This document shows, piece by piece, positions 6,936 to 15,787 of a DNA stretch of 64,000 bases; within the stretch, counting starts at the first letter, position 1, and each line of letters opens with the position of its first letter. The notes under the pieces are model-generated. The model was given only the letters and a program-made list of their open reading frames with translations, was not told where the DNA came from and did no database searches. Location of the stretch: contig NZ_CP065511.1 in the NCBI RefSeq assembly GCF_022811925.1, positions 3,713,501 through 3,777,500 of the forward strand, read 5' to 3'. The position numbers and the translations under genes are program-made. This DNA comes from Cytobacillus oceanisediminis (GTDB taxonomy: Bacteria > Bacillota > Bacilli > Bacillales > Cytobacillaceae).

Positions 6936-7387
6936 ATGAATGAAAAATCGAAAAAATTAAGAAGTTTAACCGTTTTTATCTTAATGTTGTTGGTTTGTAT
7001 GCTCAGTATTCAAAAGGAAGCCCCTATTCAATGTCAGAAGCGATGATTTTATATGAGATAGATAAAAGGAAGAGATGTACAGCTTCTCAATTATCTGGGT
7101 ATTTCGACTTCGATAAAGGCTATGTAAGTAGAATGATACATAAGCTAAGCAAACAAAAACTTATTGAACGAGTATCGGATAACCAAGATAAACGAAAGAA
7201 ATATTTGCATATCACTGAAAAAGGGCAAAAAGTTCTTAAAGAACTTTCAGATAATGCCAGCCATGATGTAAGGAGGATGATTGAAAAAATTGATTTGGAA
7301 CAAGTAAATTCTCTTATTCAATCAATGGAAGAAATCGAGAAAATTTTATCAGCCAATAAAGGAGGAAGATTTGATGAGGAAAAATAA
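6936..7387 (+). CDS. MarR family transcriptional regulator, frameshifted near its start
   Basis: The winged-helix body is intact from at least 6995 (130 residues): ASQLSGYFDFDKGYVSRMIH recognition region, wing SDNQDKRKKYLHITEKGQKV, and a C-terminal dimerisation helix. In the same frame, sequence upstream to 6944 encodes IEKIKKFNRFYLNVVGLY, a typical MarR first helix, but lacks a normal start. The natural start is the ATG at 6936 (SD AAGGAA upstream), which is in another frame. Adding one A to the AAAAA run at 6943-6947 would restore MNEKIEKIKKFNRFY. This is a one-base lesion, a sequencing error, or initiation at a non-standard codon; the TTG at 6995 would remove helix 1. First gene of the transporter operon; likely its ligand-responsive repressor. 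Confidence 0.7.
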
Positions 7388-8924
7388 GGTCCTGATAACA
7401 TTTCTTTTAATCATTACGATGTTATTGGCAGCATGTACAGAAGGTACGAATGTGGATGGTAATTCCAGTAGTTCATCAGATTCCAGTTCAGATGCTACTA
7501 GTCAGGGTCCCCTTGTCATCGGTTTTGAAGCAGACGCTACCACACTTCTAGCAAACCACGATGTCAACTACACCACAGATACGCTAATTCGTAATATTTA
7601 TGATCCACTGATTGATCGAGATTCTCAAACAGCTGAATTTGCCCCTGTTCTTGCAGAGGAATGGAAAAATATAGACGAAAAAACATGGTACTTAAAGCTG
7701 AAAGAAGGAGTTAAGTTCCATAACGGAGCAGATTTTAATGCAAATGCAGTTAAATTTAGTATCGACTACATCTTAGATGAAAGTAACGGGTCATTTTACC
7801 GTTCAAGATGGGCTAACGTTGAAGAGGTCGTTGTACTTTCAGATTACGAAGTTGAGATCCATACATCCGTGCCTTTTCCAAGCTTAATCCAACGAATTGC
7901 AGAAGATTTGCTCATCATGGAACCTGGCTATGTTGAAGAAGTAGGTATAGAGAAAGCATCAAGCGAACCAGTTGGTACAGGGGCGTATACGTTTGTTGAA
8001 TGGTCAAGAGATAACCATTTGAAATTAAAAGCTTTTGAAGACTATTGGCAAGGAAAACCTGGGATTGAGGAAGTTGAGTTCCGAATTATTCCGGAATTTA
8101 GCGCAAGGATGTCTGCTTTTATGAGTGGAGAAATATATTTATTTAAGAACATCCCTGTCGACTCAGTTAAACAATTTGAAAGTAATGAAGTAAAACAGAT
8201 TTCTTCTTCACGTATCAATTACTTAGCATTATCGAACCTTGTCGATGGTCCATTAAAAGATGTCAAAGTTAGACAAGCTATTAATCACGCTATCAATGGA
8301 AATGAACTTCTAGAAACTGTATTAAGTGGGTATGGATCGAGAATTACAGGACCGCTGTCCCAATTGAATTCTGATTATGCTGAAACTAAAGAATACGACT
8401 ATGCCCCAGATCTTGCCGTAAAGTTAATTGAAGAAGCTGGCTATAGTCCAGAAGAATTAACATTAACATTGGATACACCAAGTGGTCGATATCCAATGGA
8501 CTCCCATATTGCTCAAGCCATTGCCTCGCAATTACAAAGTATCGGGATCAATGTAGAAGTAAGGGTGAATGAATGGGGACAGCATTTGGAGAAGATTCAA
8601 AAAAGAGAAACTGGTGATATGTTCATTCTTGGATGGGGACCAGCTTTCGATGCCCAGTCAACAATTGAAAACTTGTTCACTTTAGATGCGCCATACAGTA
8701 GTTTTTACCAGGAGAATATTGAGAAAAAGATTAAGGAAACAAACCAATTGTTTGATCAAGAAGCGCGCTATGCTGGATACGCTAAGCTTCAGCAGCAGTT
8801 AGTAGAACAAGCCGCTTGGGTTCCATTATGGCAACAAGCGGACCTTTACGCTGTTAAATCTTCTTTAAATTTCTCACCTCGTGTTGATGAGAAAATGAAC
8901 GTGTTTGAGATGTCATGGAACTAA
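7374..8924 (+). CDS. Peptide/nickel-type ABC transporter substrate-binding lipoprotein (SBP family 5)
   Basis: 516 residues from the ATG at 7374 with GGAGG eight bases upstream, inside the end of the MarR gene. The lipoprotein signal ends in the lipobox LLAAC, followed by a Ser-rich linker. The mature part has family-5 landmarks: EWKNIDEKTWYLKLKEGVKF HNGADF near residues 95-120, GTGAYTFVEW, and the domain-II segment around RQAINHAI. It captures an oligopeptide or similar solute outside the membrane for the permease encoded downstream. The real substrate cannot be read from sequence; the linked M24 enzyme suggests something that enzyme processes. Confidence 0.9.
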   Translation: MRKNKVLITFLLIITMLLAACTEGTNVDGNSSSSSDSSSDATSQGPLVIGFEADATTLLANHDVNYTTDTLIRNIYDPLIDRDSQTAEFAPVLAEEWKNIDEKTWYLKLKEGVKFHNGADFNANAVKFSIDYILDESNGSFYRSRWANVEEVVVLSDYEVEIHTSVPFPSLIQRIAEDLLIMEPGYVEEVGIEKASSEPVGTGAYTFVEWSRDNHLKLKAFEDYWQGKPGIEEVEFRIIPEFSARMSAFMSGEIYLFKNIPVDSVKQFESNEVKQISSSRINYLALSNLVDGPLKDVKVRQAINHAINGNELLETVLSGYGSRITGPLSQLNSDYAETKEYDYAPDLAVKLIEEAGYSPEELTLTLDTPSGRYPMDSHIAQAIASQLQSIGINVEVRVNEWGQHLEKIQKRETGDMFILGWGPAFDAQSTIENLFTLDAPYSSFYQENIEKKIKETNQLFDQEARYAGYAKLQQQLVEQAAWVPLWQQADLYAVKSSLNFSPRVDEKMNVFEMSWN

Positions 8925-8936
8925 ATTTATAGTTTC

Positions 8937-8968
8937 AAAGAAGAGAGGGTCCCCTTCTCTCTTCTTTT
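8937..8968 (+). promoter_or_regulatory. Intercistronic stem-loop between the binding-protein and permease genes
   Basis: Eleven-base perfect arms AAAGAAGAGAG (8937-8947) and CTCTCTTCTTT (8957-8967) sit 12 bp after the binding-protein stop, with a short T-rich tail. Such hairpins partly terminate or protect the 5' message, so the binding protein is made in excess of the permease. Confidence 0.6.
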
Positions 8969-8996
8969 ATTCCAAGGGATAAGGCGGGGTGCTACT

Positions 8997-9914
8997 ATGT
9001 TAGATTTTATAATTAAAAGATTAATACAAGTGGTCATCGTTGTATTTCTTGCTCTAACAGCAGTCTTCTTTTTAATTCGTCTTTCGGGAGATCCGACCAC
9101 ACTATTCCTCCCGCCTGATGCGCCAAGGGAACAAATTGAAGAATATCGTGAGTTATTAGGATTTAACCGTCCACTATATGTTCAATACACTGACTTCATG
9201 AAAGGCGCCATTCAAGGTGATTTTGGAGAATCTTTAAGAAGTGGCGACGATGCTCTAGGACTTGTTTTAGAAAGAATGCCAGCAACTTTTCAATTAGCAT
9301 TCTCAGCATTGTTATTATCAATCATCATCGCTATTCCACTTGGTGTTCTATCTGCATATAAACGAAACACCCTATTTGATAAAGCAAGTGTAGGGATTAC
9401 GGTTATCGGTCAGGCTATCCCCAGTTTTTGGTTTGGTTTAATTTTAATTTTTATTTTTGCTGCTCAACTAAAATTATTTCCATCGAGTGGAGGCGGCTCT
9501 GTTAATCACATGGTGCTTCCAGTTATTACACTAGCTTTGTATAGCGTATCGCGTTTTGTCCGCTTTACTCGATCGGCCATGCTAGATGTATTAAATAAAG
9601 ACTATATCCGAACAACCAAAGCAGCTGGAACACCAACATCCACGCTAATTATGAAATACGCCTTAAAAAATTCTTTGATTCCGATCCTCACATTAATTGC
9701 ACTTGATCTCGGTGTTTTATTAGGCGGCGCTGTCATTACGGAAGCTGTTTTTTCTTGGCCTGGTGTAGGAAGACTATTACACCAGTCATTAATGAATCGA
9801 GATTTCCCAATTGTATTGGCTGGGGTATTTATCATTGCCATCATTTATGCAGTCATCAACTTTATTACAGATATTTTATATGCATATGTGAACCCCCAAA
9901 TTAGAGTGAAGTAG
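8997..9914 (+). CDS. ABC transporter permease, OppB/DppB type
   Basis: 305 residues, about six transmembrane segments (first at residues 7-29). Contains the N-terminal OppB block (TVFFLIRLSGDPTTLFLP, LGFNRPLYVQY) and the EAA loop region (RTTKAAGTPTSTLIMKYAL-KNSLIPIL) that docks to the ATPase. The ATG follows a purine-rich AAGGCGGGG. It pairs with the OppC-like gene 8 bp downstream to form the membrane channel of the five-component importer. Confidence 0.92.
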   Translation: MLDFIIKRLIQVVIVVFLALTAVFFLIRLSGDPTTLFLPPDAPREQIEEYRELLGFNRPLYVQYTDFMKGAIQGDFGESLRSGDDALGLVLERMPATFQLAFSALLLSIIIAIPLGVLSAYKRNTLFDKASVGITVIGQAIPSFWFGLILIFIFAAQLKLFPSSGGGSVNHMVLPVITLALYSVSRFVRFTRSAMLDVLNKDYIRTTKAAGTPTSTLIMKYALKNSLIPILTLIALDLGVLLGGAVITEAVFSWPGVGRLLHQSLMNRDFPIVLAGVFIIAIIYAVINFITDILYAYVNPQIRVK

Positions 9915-9922
9915 GTGAAGAT

Positions 9923-10825
9923 GTGGAAACCAGTACAATTACAACTACTAATAAATCAATTGATATGAAATTTAAAAAGAAATCTAAATTCAAGGATTTC
10001 TTTCGAAAACTGTCAAAAAGCTGGGCTGGGTTGCTCGGTTTTTGCATAATTATCTTTTTAGTAGTTCTCAGTCTATTTGGGCAATGGATTGCCCCTTTTG
10101 ATCCTATGGATGCTCCATTACGAGATCGTCTTTTACCTCCTTTTACAGACGGTCACATATTAGGAACCGATCAATTAGGAAGAGATATACTTTCTAGAAT
10201 CATAGCAGGTACAAAAGTATCCTTAATCATAGGGTTAGCCACAGCTTTATTAGCCGGGGTCATTGGCACCATCATCGGTGTGATTGCAGGATACTTTAGG
10301 GGCTGGATTGATATAGTTCTAATGCGAATTGTGGATGTTCAATTAAGTTTCCCATTTATCTTATTAGTACTCGTCATAAGTGCAATACTTGGAGCAGGAC
10401 TTACAAACATTATCATATCTCTTGCTTTAGCGGGATGGGTTATTTTTGCCAGAGTTATTCGTAGTGAAGTGTTGGCTTTGAGAGAAAAGGAATTTATTAC
10501 AGCAGCAATCGCAACTGGTGTGCCGAAATTCGAGATATTAGTAAGACATATCCTTCCTAATATCTTTACACCCATCATTATTTTAATCTCTTTACAAATG
10601 GGCACATACATTATCGCAGAAGCATCCGTAAGTTTCTTAGGATTCGGAGTTCAACCGCCCACTCCTGCATGGGGCAATATGCTTAATGAAGGAAAAGATT
10701 ATATTTTTAGTTCTTGGTGGTTAATCACATTCCCGGGTATTGCGATTATCCTCACTACACTTGGGGTTAATTTATTCGGTGACTGGTTAAGGGATACACT
10801 TGATCCAGAACTTAAAGGCGAATAA
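9923..10825 (+). CDS. ABC transporter permease, OppC/DppC type
   Basis: 300 residues beginning at GTG (9923) with AGGTGA just upstream. The N-terminus is basic and cytoplasmic, followed by the OppC_N segment and six membrane spans. The signature LGTDQLGRDILSRIIAGTKVSL and the EAA-like loop (ITAAIATGVPKFEILVRHIL) are present, and the end ...GDWLRDTLDPELKG is typical. Second channel subunit, translated right after the OppB-like gene. Confidence 0.92.
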   Translation: METSTITTTNKSIDMKFKKKSKFKDFFRKLSKSWAGLLGFCIIIFLVVLSLFGQWIAPFDPMDAPLRDRLLPPFTDGHILGTDQLGRDILSRIIAGTKVSLIIGLATALLAGVIGTIIGVIAGYFRGWIDIVLMRIVDVQLSFPFILLVLVISAILGAGLTNIIISLALAGWVIFARVIRSEVLALREKEFITAAIATGVPKFEILVRHILPNIFTPIIILISLQMGTYIIAEASVSFLGFGVQPPTPAWGNMLNEGKDYIFSSWWLITFPGIAIILTTLGVNLFGDWLRDTLDPELKGE

Positions 10826-10841
10826 TAGGAGGTGAAAAAAA

Positions 10842-11831
10842 ATGACTGAAGTACTTCTTGAAATCAAAAATCTTGGTATCCAATTTAATACAGGGGAAGG
10901 TACCGTTCAACCGATTCGAGGGGTAAATTTCTCCTTGAAAAAAAGTGAAACTCTTGGGGTTGTTGGTGAATCTGGTAGTGGAAAAAGTGTTACTTCTTTA
11001 GCGATAATGGGACTTTTACCAGAGAAAAAAAGCAAGATTGTTTCTGGGAGTATTCATTTTAATAATATAGATGTAACCACTCTAGATAATCACCAATACA
11101 GAAAACTTCGCGGGAATGAAATATCCATGATATTCCAGGAACCAATGACCTCTCTCAATCCTGTTTTTACAATAGGTGAACAATTAAGTGAGCCACTAAA
11201 ACAGCATAAAAAAATGCCAAAAAAAGAAAGAAAAGAAGCCATCATCAATATGTTAAAGCAAGTGGGCATTCCAAGAGCGGAACAGATTATTAACGAATAT
11301 CCTCATCAATTATCAGGCGGTATGAGGCAACGCATAATGATTTCATTAGCCCTTTTATGCGATCCTAAACTCCTCATTTGCGATGAACCTACTACTGCTT
11401 TAGATGTAACCATTCAAGCACAAATCTTAGAACTGATGAAACAGATTAAAGCTGAAAAAGATATGAGTCTTCTTTTTATCACACATGATTTGGGTGTGGT
11501 AGCAGAAATGTGCGATCGTGTTGTGGTCATGTATGCTGGAGAGATTGTTGAAGTGGCAGAGATCCATGAACTATTTGACAATCCCCTACATCCATATACA
11601 AAAGGTCTAATCCATTCTCTTCCGACGAATAATTCTAGAAAAAGCAAACTCTATTCCATTAACGGACAAGTACCTAGGCCTGATGAAATTGGAGAAGGCT
11701 GCACATTCGCCAATCGATGTCCATATGCATTTGATAAATGCACTGTGAGCGCCCCACCTACTTTTTCAATGGGAGAGCATTTAAGTAAATGTTGGCTACA
11801 AGAGTCCTTTCGGCAGGTGAATATTCAATGA
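10842..11831 (+). CDS. Oligopeptide/dipeptide ABC transporter ATPase, OppD/DppD type
   Basis: 329 residues. Walker A GESGSGKS (about 43-50), Q-loop MIFQEPMTSLNP, signature LSGGMRQRI, Walker B LLICDEPTTALD, and H-loop ITHDL. The C-terminal extension GEGCTFANRCPYAFDKC with spaced cysteines is the oligopeptide/dipeptide transporter C-terminal domain. Strong SD (AGGAGGTG) before the ATG. Its TGA overlaps the next ATG (ATGA), so the two ATPases are translationally coupled. Confidence 0.93.
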   Translation: MTEVLLEIKNLGIQFNTGEGTVQPIRGVNFSLKKSETLGVVGESGSGKSVTSLAIMGLLPEKKSKIVSGSIHFNNIDVTTLDNHQYRKLRGNEISMIFQEPMTSLNPVFTIGEQLSEPLKQHKKMPKKERKEAIINMLKQVGIPRAEQIINEYPHQLSGGMRQRIMISLALLCDPKLLICDEPTTALDVTIQAQILELMKQIKAEKDMSLLFITHDLGVVAEMCDRVVVMYAGEIVEVAEIHELFDNPLHPYTKGLIHSLPTNNSRKSKLYSINGQVPRPDEIGEGCTFANRCPYAFDKCTVSAPPTFSMGEHLSKCWLQESFRQVNIQ

Positions 11832-12835
11832 CGGAAAAGTCCTTACTAGAAGTTAAGAATCTTAAAAAATACTATGAAATATCACAAGGTCTTTTTAAGC
11901 CGAAGCTAGTAGTAAAGGCGGTAGACGATATTAGTTTTTCTATTAATAAAGGAGAAACTTTTGCCCTAGTTGGAGAATCTGGTTGCGGAAAATCGACTAC
12001 TGGAAGAACCATATTAAGGTTAACTGGAGCAACTTCAGGTGAAATCCGCTACAAGGGGCAAGACCTTCTAGCATTACGAACTGAAAAAATGCGCTCATTA
12101 CGGAAAGAGACGCAAATGGTCTTTCAGGATCCGTACGCTTCTCTTAATCCTAAGATGACCATTAAACAAATCTTAATGGAACCGCTCCGTGTCCATAAGA
12201 AATTTCATCCTGACGAACGATTGGAGAAAATTATCGAGATTCTAGAAATCGTCGGTCTCTCTAAAACACATCTTGATCGGCACCCTAATGAATTTTCCGG
12301 TGGACAAAGGCAGCGGATCGGCATAGCCAGGACTGTTATTTTAAACCCAGACTTTATTATAGCAGACGAACCAGTTTCTGCTCTTGATGTATCTGTTCAA
12401 TCACAAGTTATTAATTTAATGCTCGAGCTACAAAAAGATTTTGGTTTGACATACTTATTTATTTCCCACGATTTAAGTGTAGTTAAACATATGACAGACC
12501 GAGTTGCAGTTATGTATCTTGGGAAAATTGTAGAATTAGCCGACACTGAAGAATTGTTTTCAAATCCAAAGCACCCTTATACTCAGGCATTAATCTCAGC
12601 TATCCCTGTATCTCACCCTAGAGAAGTGAAAGAACGAATCGTATTGAAAGGAGATGTTCCTAACCCTGCCAATCCACCTTCTGGATGCACGTTCCACACA
12701 AGATGCCCATTTGTCATGGAAAAGTGTAAATCTATTGAACCTTCACTCACAGAAATAGCTACAGGTCATACCGCAAGCTGCCATCTATATACCAATAACA
12801 AGGAGGAAAAAACAAATGCTATTATCTATTCCTAA
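11828..12835 (+). CDS. Oligopeptide/dipeptide ABC transporter ATPase, OppF/DppF type
   Basis: 335 residues from the ATG at 11828 (SD AGGTGA seven bases before it; longer starts lie inside the previous gene). Walker A GESGCGKST, MVFQDPYASLNPKM, signature EFSGGQRQRIGIARTV, Walker B FIIADEPVSALD, SHDLSVVKHM, and the C-terminal Cys motif PSGCTFHTRCPFVMEKC. It forms the ATPase heterodimer with the OppD-like protein. Its 3' end overlaps the M24 gene by 20 bp. Confidence 0.93.
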   Translation: MTEKSLLEVKNLKKYYEISQGLFKPKLVVKAVDDISFSINKGETFALVGESGCGKSTTGRTILRLTGATSGEIRYKGQDLLALRTEKMRSLRKETQMVFQDPYASLNPKMTIKQILMEPLRVHKKFHPDERLEKIIEILEIVGLSKTHLDRHPNEFSGGQRQRIGIARTVILNPDFIIADEPVSALDVSVQSQVINLMLELQKDFGLTYLFISHDLSVVKHMTDRVAVMYLGKIVELADTEELFSNPKHPYTQALISAIPVSHPREVKERIVLKGDVPNPANPPSGCTFHTRCPFVMEKCKSIEPSLTEIATGHTASCHLYTNNKEEKTNAIIYS

Positions 12836-13997
12836 ATACGAATTTAAAGAAAGACAAGAAAAGTTTAAAAGCATTTACAAAGGAAAGGGATGTGATGCTT
12901 CCGTTCTTTTCTCTGTAACAGATATCTTTTACTTAACTGGATTTCATTTTCATCCTACCGAGAGACCTATTGGTTTGCTGATTGATCCGCAAGATAAAGT
13001 TCACTTATTTGTTCCAGCTTTAGAGCATGAACATGCGGAAGAATATAGTGTTGTGGATTATGTACATTCATATCCTGAATATCCGGGAATTAAGCACCCG
13101 ATGGAGTATTTCAAAGAAATCTTAATAGAATATGGGTTTGAGAATAAAACGTTTGGTTATGATTCTTTAGGCTATGGCTCCCCAATGGGCTATCGCGGTC
13201 CTGCTATAGATCAGCTAATCGACTCAAAGCAATTTGTTTCTTTACATGGTGTAGTTCAAGAAATGAGATTTATTAAGAGTCCAAATGAAATAGAATTAAT
13301 TAAAGAATCCTGTCGCTGGGGAAATCTAGTGCACCGCTTGCTCCAAAAGTATACCAAAAGTGGTTTAAGTGAAATTGAAATTACTAGTAAGGCTTCGAAT
13401 GAAGCAACAAAAGCCATGATTGATACGCTTGGACCCGATTATAAACCACATGGTCAAACACCTTACGCTGTTTTTCGCGGTCAAGTCGGTCCAGAATCTG
13501 CTTTCCCCCATGCCGTAACACAAAATATCGTATTAAAAAAAGGAGACACTCTAGTAACGGGAGCAGCATCCAGTGTTTTTGGATATACAAGTGAGTTAGA
13601 GCGAGTCATGTTCGTCGAAGAATATTCTAAAGAGCAGGAAAAATATTTTCACCATATGTATAAAGCCCAAGAAGTTGCATTTAAAGCTATCGAACCTGGA
13701 AGAACGTACTCTGATGTTGAAAAAGATGTTCAAGCATATTTCAAAGAGAACAACTTAACAGAATTAACGAGACACCATACCGGCCACAACATCGGAATAT
13801 TAGGGCATGAAGCACCGTTTTTCGACTTAGGTGATCACACATTACTAGAACCTGGCATGGTTGTTACCGTTGAGCCTGGAATATATGTGAAGGGCTTAGG
13901 TGGCTTTAGACACTCTGATACGGTTCTTGTGACAGAAGATGGTATTGAAATGTTGACCTATTACCCGAGAGACCTCCAATCTTTAATTTGTTACTAA
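12816..13997 (+). CDS. M24 family (creatinase/aminopeptidase P fold) enzyme with altered metal site
   Basis: 393 residues with an N-terminal creatinase domain (to ~145) and a C-terminal pita-bread domain. Start supported by AAGGAGG. The five metal ligands of M24 peptidases (Asp, Asp, His, Glu, Glu) align with Thr248 (LVTGAASS), Glu260 (TSELER), His324 (HHTGHNIG), Glu353 (VEPGIY) and Ser367 ([11 protein letters not shown]), so three are changed. Creatinase and related amidino- or ectoine-type hydrolases of this fold also lack the full peptidase set, so a peptidase function should not be assumed. It overlaps the OppF-like gene and likely works on the imported substrate in the cytoplasm. Confidence 0.85.
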   Translation: MLLSIPKYEFKERQEKFKSIYKGKGCDASVLFSVTDIFYLTGFHFHPTERPIGLLIDPQDKVHLFVPALEHEHAEEYSVVDYVHSYPEYPGIKHPMEYFKEILIEYGFENKTFGYDSLGYGSPMGYRGPAIDQLIDSKQFVSLHGVVQEMRFIKSPNEIELIKESCRWGNLVHRLLQKYTKSGLSEIEITSKASNEATKAMIDTLGPDYKPHGQTPYAVFRGQVGPESAFPHAVTQNIVLKKGDTLVTGAASSVFGYTSELERVMFVEEYSKEQEKYFHHMYKAQEVAFKAIEPGRTYSDVEKDVQAYFKENNLTELTRHHTGHNIGILGHEAPFFDLGDHTLLEPGMVVTVEPGIYVKGLGGFRHSDTVLVTEDGIEMLTYYPRDLQSLICY

Positions 13998-14023
13998 AGG
14001 AGTTATCCTTAATACCAATAATG

Positions 14024-14072
14024 AATGACTCAATCTTTCTGAAAGGACGGTTGAGTCATTATAATTTTTTTC
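14024..14072 (+). terminator. Terminator of the MarR/Opp/M24 operon
   Basis: Perfect ten-base arms AATGACTCAA (14024-14033) and TTGAGTCATT (14051-14060) with a T-rich tail, 27 bp after the M24 stop. Confidence 0.85.
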
Positions 14073-14113
14073 TGAGGTAATATAAATGAAATTGTTTATT
14101 TCGGCCAGTGGAA

Positions 14114-14337
14114 CTTAAAAAGTAATGGAAAATGCAAAAAACGTACTTTACCCAAAGGATTAATTAACTACGATAGTAGTTTTAATCACTTGGATAATGT
14201 GCGTTCATTAATTAAAGATAATAACGCCCGCCTGGGTGTTAGTAAAAATGAAAAGAAGAAGTAATAGTCTAGTATACCCTCCTCATAAGCCATAAAAAAG
14301 GAAAGATTGAAGTCATTTGTTTTCCGCTCTCTTTTCT
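14114..14337. repeat. Direct repeat copy 2
   Basis: Same orientation and order as 6545-6770. Here the right end overlaps the 3' end of a complete 41-codon gene on the minus strand, whereas copy 1 retains only its last codons. Copy 2 therefore looks closer to the original context. Confidence 0.9.
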
Positions 14338-14438
14338 TTTAAAACTTCGATTATCTTTTCGTTTTCCTTTGCCACTTTAAATCCCATATCTTTACCGAAT
14401 GTCTTCTTTTGACCCTTTATACCCTTATCATCTCCCAT
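14313..14438 (-). CDS. Small basic protein, 41 residues
   Basis: Starts MGDDKGIKGQKKTFGKDMGF and ends KEKRAENK. AAGGAGG lies seven bases before the ATG, one of the best ribosome binding sites in the window. Charged, no membrane segment, family unknown. Its last codons and 3' flank are duplicated as repeat copy 1 at 6545-6770. Confidence 0.55.
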   Translation of the reverse strand: MGDDKGIKGQKKTFGKDMGFKVAKENEKIIEVLKEKRAENK

Positions 14439-14492
14439 AGCTATCCTCCTTATATAAGAAGTATATCCATGGACCTTTTGCAATATGACCAT

Positions 14493-14522
14493 AAAAAAAG
14501 CAAAGGCGTTTTGCCTTTGCTT
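14493..14522 (-). terminator. Rho-independent terminator
   Basis: Arms AAGCAAAGGC (14498-14507) and GCCTTTGCTT (14513-14522), with a seven-base T run on the minus strand, just after the frameshifted small gene. Confidence 0.75.
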
Positions 14523-14529
14523 CCAGTCT

Positions 14530-14729
14530 CTATTGGTTATTTAACAACTCTAACACCTTTTTATTCATTTCATTTACACCACTAAATGAGTCTCCAGGTG
14601 CAACTTTGGTTAATTCTTTCCGCGATTATTAATTGCAGTGGTTTCTCCAGAGGGAGTAACCATTCTGCCTGCTCGGCCTCTATACTTCTTAACCTTTTTT
14701 CTTGAATGAGCAATTCTGCTAGCAATCAT
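14530..14729 (-). pseudogene. Frameshifted small basic protein gene (about 65 codons)
   Basis: From the ATG at 14729 (GGAG upstream) the frame encodes MIASRIAHSRKKVKKYRGRA ... TTAINNRGKN and stops. After loss of one base near 14612-14621 the next frame continues LTKVAPGDSFSGVNEMNKKV LELLNNQ to a stop at 14530. The restored sequence would read RGKELTKVAPGDSF. Family unknown. A terminator follows, consistent with a former gene end. Confidence 0.5.
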
Positions 14730-14783
14730 AGTTAATCATTCTCCATTGGATTGATTATATTTAATTATACCACTAATACTCTA

Positions 14784-15692
14784 TTAACACATCTCCCATT
14801 CAAAAATACTGATGAGATTGACAATATTAAGAGCATCAATTCCCGTTACTTCAACATCTTTGCTGCTAACTAAAGCTAAGTAGGTATGCTGGCCATAAAA
14901 AGGAACAATAAATAATTCTTCTATGACCAATGGCAAGCTTTCTGCATCAGCTAGTCGGTTCGAGACATAATGGAAATTCCTTTTAAATTCGAAAACTTGG
15001 CTTTCCCGTGCACCACATTATCTGACATGACAGAAATTTTCGGGTCCACAAAAATGGATAGAAGGATCGTTGCCACACCGTTTATGAGTCCGGATGCCAT
15101 TATAGCAGTATTTGAACTAACCGTTGTGAGCAAGGAAGCATATAGGGCTGCCAGTACTCCAATCGTATATATGGCTGTCACAAACATATTGAATAAAAAT
15201 AGCCGTTTTGGTATTTCACTTAGTTTAAGCCCATTCAAATAGGAGATTCTCGGAATCTTAAAATGTTTAAATTCTCTTAGCCGATTTCCAATTAAATCCG
15301 ATTTTCAGTAATGAAGGAACCGAACCTTCCTCTTCGGCAAGACGGATTATCGCTCTTGAAAAAATGGCTATGAACGTTGGGAGCAATAGGATTCCAATAA
15401 TGGTCCCTATTGTGGATGCCCCTATTAACACCCTGAATTGACTTTCCACAAAACCGAGAAAGTTTTGTTCAGGCGCAGTATCAATAATACTGCCAAGCAA
15501 TGGCTGCTGATCCATGTTTGCCATTCGTGAAACAATGACAATGGTACTGAACAAAGAAAGCCCTGATGCTATCAGCTTGACCCTGGCACCCGATAATCGG
15601 ACTGCATAAGCCAGTGTTTCAATACTATGTATAAGGATAATAAATAAAGAAGTAAACACGATCTTCCCCGTCATTAGATCCAAAAAGAACAC
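14784..15692 (-). pseudogene. amj: Amj-like (DUF2837) lipid II flippase gene with two frameshifts
   Basis: Three consecutive frames give one protein. Frame one (15692-15267) reads IHSIETLAYAVRLSGARVKL ... IVIVSRMANMDQQPLLGSII, the hallmark N-terminus of Amj (B. subtilis YdaH). A shift near 15300 leads into NRLREFKHFKIPRISYLNGL KLSEIPKRLFLFN ... TTVSSNTAIMASGLINGVAT. A second shift near 14951 leads into LADAESLPLVIEELFIVPFY GQHTYLALV ... with a stop at 14784. Amj is the alternate flippase that can replace MurJ in moving lipid II across the membrane. As written the gene is broken; sequencing error at both sites is the alternative. Start is the GTG at 15692 or the ATG at 15675. Confidence 0.75.
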
Positions 15693-15709
15693 TTCTTTCA
15701 GTTTTCCTT

Positions 15710-15738
15710 ATTATACCATTAGGTTGAATATGTTTGAA
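15710..15738 (-). promoter_or_regulatory. Promoter of the Amj-like gene
   Basis: On the minus strand TTCAAA (15738-15733), 17 bp, TATAAT (15715-15710), ending 18 bp before the GTG start. Confidence 0.5.
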
Positions 15739-15787
15739 GCGTGAGGAAAAAGATGATTTCCCTCCCGATTGCAAATGAATACACCGC

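Noticed and set aside
12816..13997. Naming the M24 gene pepQ or pepP
   Set aside because: Three metal ligands of the peptidase site are replaced, so a proline-peptidase name would be unsupported.
14114..14729. Riboswitch or T-box in the AT-rich gap after the M24 gene
   Set aside because: The structure is explained by the repeat hairpin and terminators; no conserved riboswitch core motif is seen.
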